A stretch of 7,360 bases of DNA, taken from Deltaproteobacteria bacterium. Its GTDB lineage: Bacteria > Desulfobacterota > Syntrophobacteria > B119-G9. The notes beneath the pieces are model-generated. The model worked only from the letters and a program-made list of their open reading frames with translations. It was not told the DNA's origin and searched no databases. A program made the position numbers and the translations under genes. The DNA is taken from NCBI GenBank assembly GCA_003646715.1, contig QMLL01000077.1, positions 1 through 7,360 of the forward strand, read 5' to 3'. This document shows, piece after piece, positions 7,002 through 7,360 of this stretch; the first letter of the stretch is position 1, and each line of letters starts with the position of its first letter.

Positions 7002-7073
7002 AGGAGGGGCTAGGGTATAAATATAAATTATGCTGCATTTTCCCGGGGCATTGTGGAGATAGAGGAGGACGAC

Positions 7074-7360
7074 ATGGGAAAAATGATATTGATTGGCGAA
7101 AATATGAACATCATGACTAAGAAGTATGGCAAGGCCATGCGGGAGAGAGACGCCAAAACTATCCAGGAGCTGGCCATCAAAGAAAAGGAACTTGGGATGG
7201 ATTACATAGATCTCAATATAGGCCCAGCCGGTAGGATTGGTGAAGAATTGATGGAATGGATTGTAAAAACAGTCCAGGAAGTGGTCGATCTCCCATGCGC
7301 CCTAGACACATCCAACATTGCTGCTATTGAAGCAGGACTCAAAGTACACAAAGGACGTGC
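7074..7360 (+). CDS. acsE: Methyltetrahydrofolate:CoFeSP methyltransferase (AcsE), 5' part
   Basis: AcsE transfers the methyl group of methyl-tetrahydrofolate to Co(I) of the AcsC/AcsD protein, linking the methyl and carbonyl branches of the pathway. The window holds the first 95 codons plus two bases, about a third of a protein of about 262 residues. The gene is cut by the window edge, not broken. The visible part is the start of the pterin-binding TIM barrel: ILIGENMN (5-12), the strand DLNIGPA (46-52), MEWIVKTVQEV (60-70) and CALDTSN (75-81). Asp78 aligns with the pterin-binding Asp75 that I recall from Moorella AcsE. The ATG at 7074 follows AGAGGAGG (7061-7068) with a 5-nt gap. Met4 (7083) is a less likely start. 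Related folate methyltransferases (MetH, MtrH-like) share the fold, but the position directly after acsC favours AcsE. Confidence 0.92.
   Translation, partial: MGKMILIGENMNIMTKKYGKAMRERDAKTIQELAIKEKELGMDYIDLNIGPAGRIGEELMEWIVKTVQEVVDLPCALDTSNIAAIEAGLKVHKGR

Noticed and set aside
7016..7030. Internal promoter ahead of acsE (TATAAA at 7016 and 7022)
   Set aside because: No -35-like hexamer lies at a usual distance from either copy; the AT-rich stretch alone is not enough.
7030..7062. A 10-codon ORF in the acsC-acsE gap
   Set aside because: The nearest Shine-Dalgarno-like tract (7002-7009) is about 20 nt away, the peptide is tiny, and nothing supports translation.
1..7360. CRISPR array, insertion sequence, tRNA or rRNA
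   Set aside because: No regularly spaced direct repeats, transposase-like frames, terminal inverted repeats or RNA gene cores were seen; coding genes fill most of the window.

Overview
The window is an almost pure block of the carbonyl (Western) branch of the Wood-Ljungdahl pathway. Five genes lie head to tail on the + strand in the order acsD, acsA (cooS), acsB, acsC, acsE. They encode the corrinoid iron-sulfur protein (CoFeSP) small subunit, the carbon monoxide dehydrogenase, the acetyl-CoA synthase, the CoFeSP large subunit and, cut by the right edge, the methyltetrahydrofolate:CoFeSP methyltransferase. The organism is a strictly anaerobic bacterium. The synthase has the bacterial three-domain build (737 residues including the CODH-contacting N-terminal domain) rather than the short archaeal form. 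From family knowledge and general protein style I would look first in Desulfobacterota, Chloroflexota (Dehalococcoidia-like) or Firmicutes; the sequence alone does not decide this.

Layout: 1-201 is an AT-rich leader with two dyads (6-32 and 48-73), several purine-rich Shine-Dalgarno-like tracts and no convincing gene. acsD runs 202-1155 from a TTG start, acsA 1240-3219, acsB 3315-5528, acsC 5623-6975 and acsE from 7074 to the edge. The four gaps are strikingly alike in length (84, 95, 94 and 98 nt), and each contains an inverted repeat. The strongest is the 16-bp stem between acsB and acsC. No hairpin in the gaps is followed by a T-run on the + strand, so I read the region as one operon with structured intercistronic segments.

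How the genes work together: AcsE moves the methyl group of methyl-tetrahydrofolate onto the cobalt of the AcsC/AcsD corrinoid protein. AcsA reduces CO2 to CO (or oxidises CO). AcsB joins the methyl group, CO and CoA into acetyl-CoA at its Ni-Ni-[4Fe-4S] A-cluster. The same set can run backwards to oxidise acetyl-CoA in sulfate reducers or syntrophs. All metal ligands I checked in AcsA, AcsB and AcsC are present, so the genes look functional.

No previously undescribed system is evident. The points worth a second look are the displaced acsD, the uniform hairpin-bearing gaps, extra cysteines around the A-cluster of AcsB, and the dyads in the leader.
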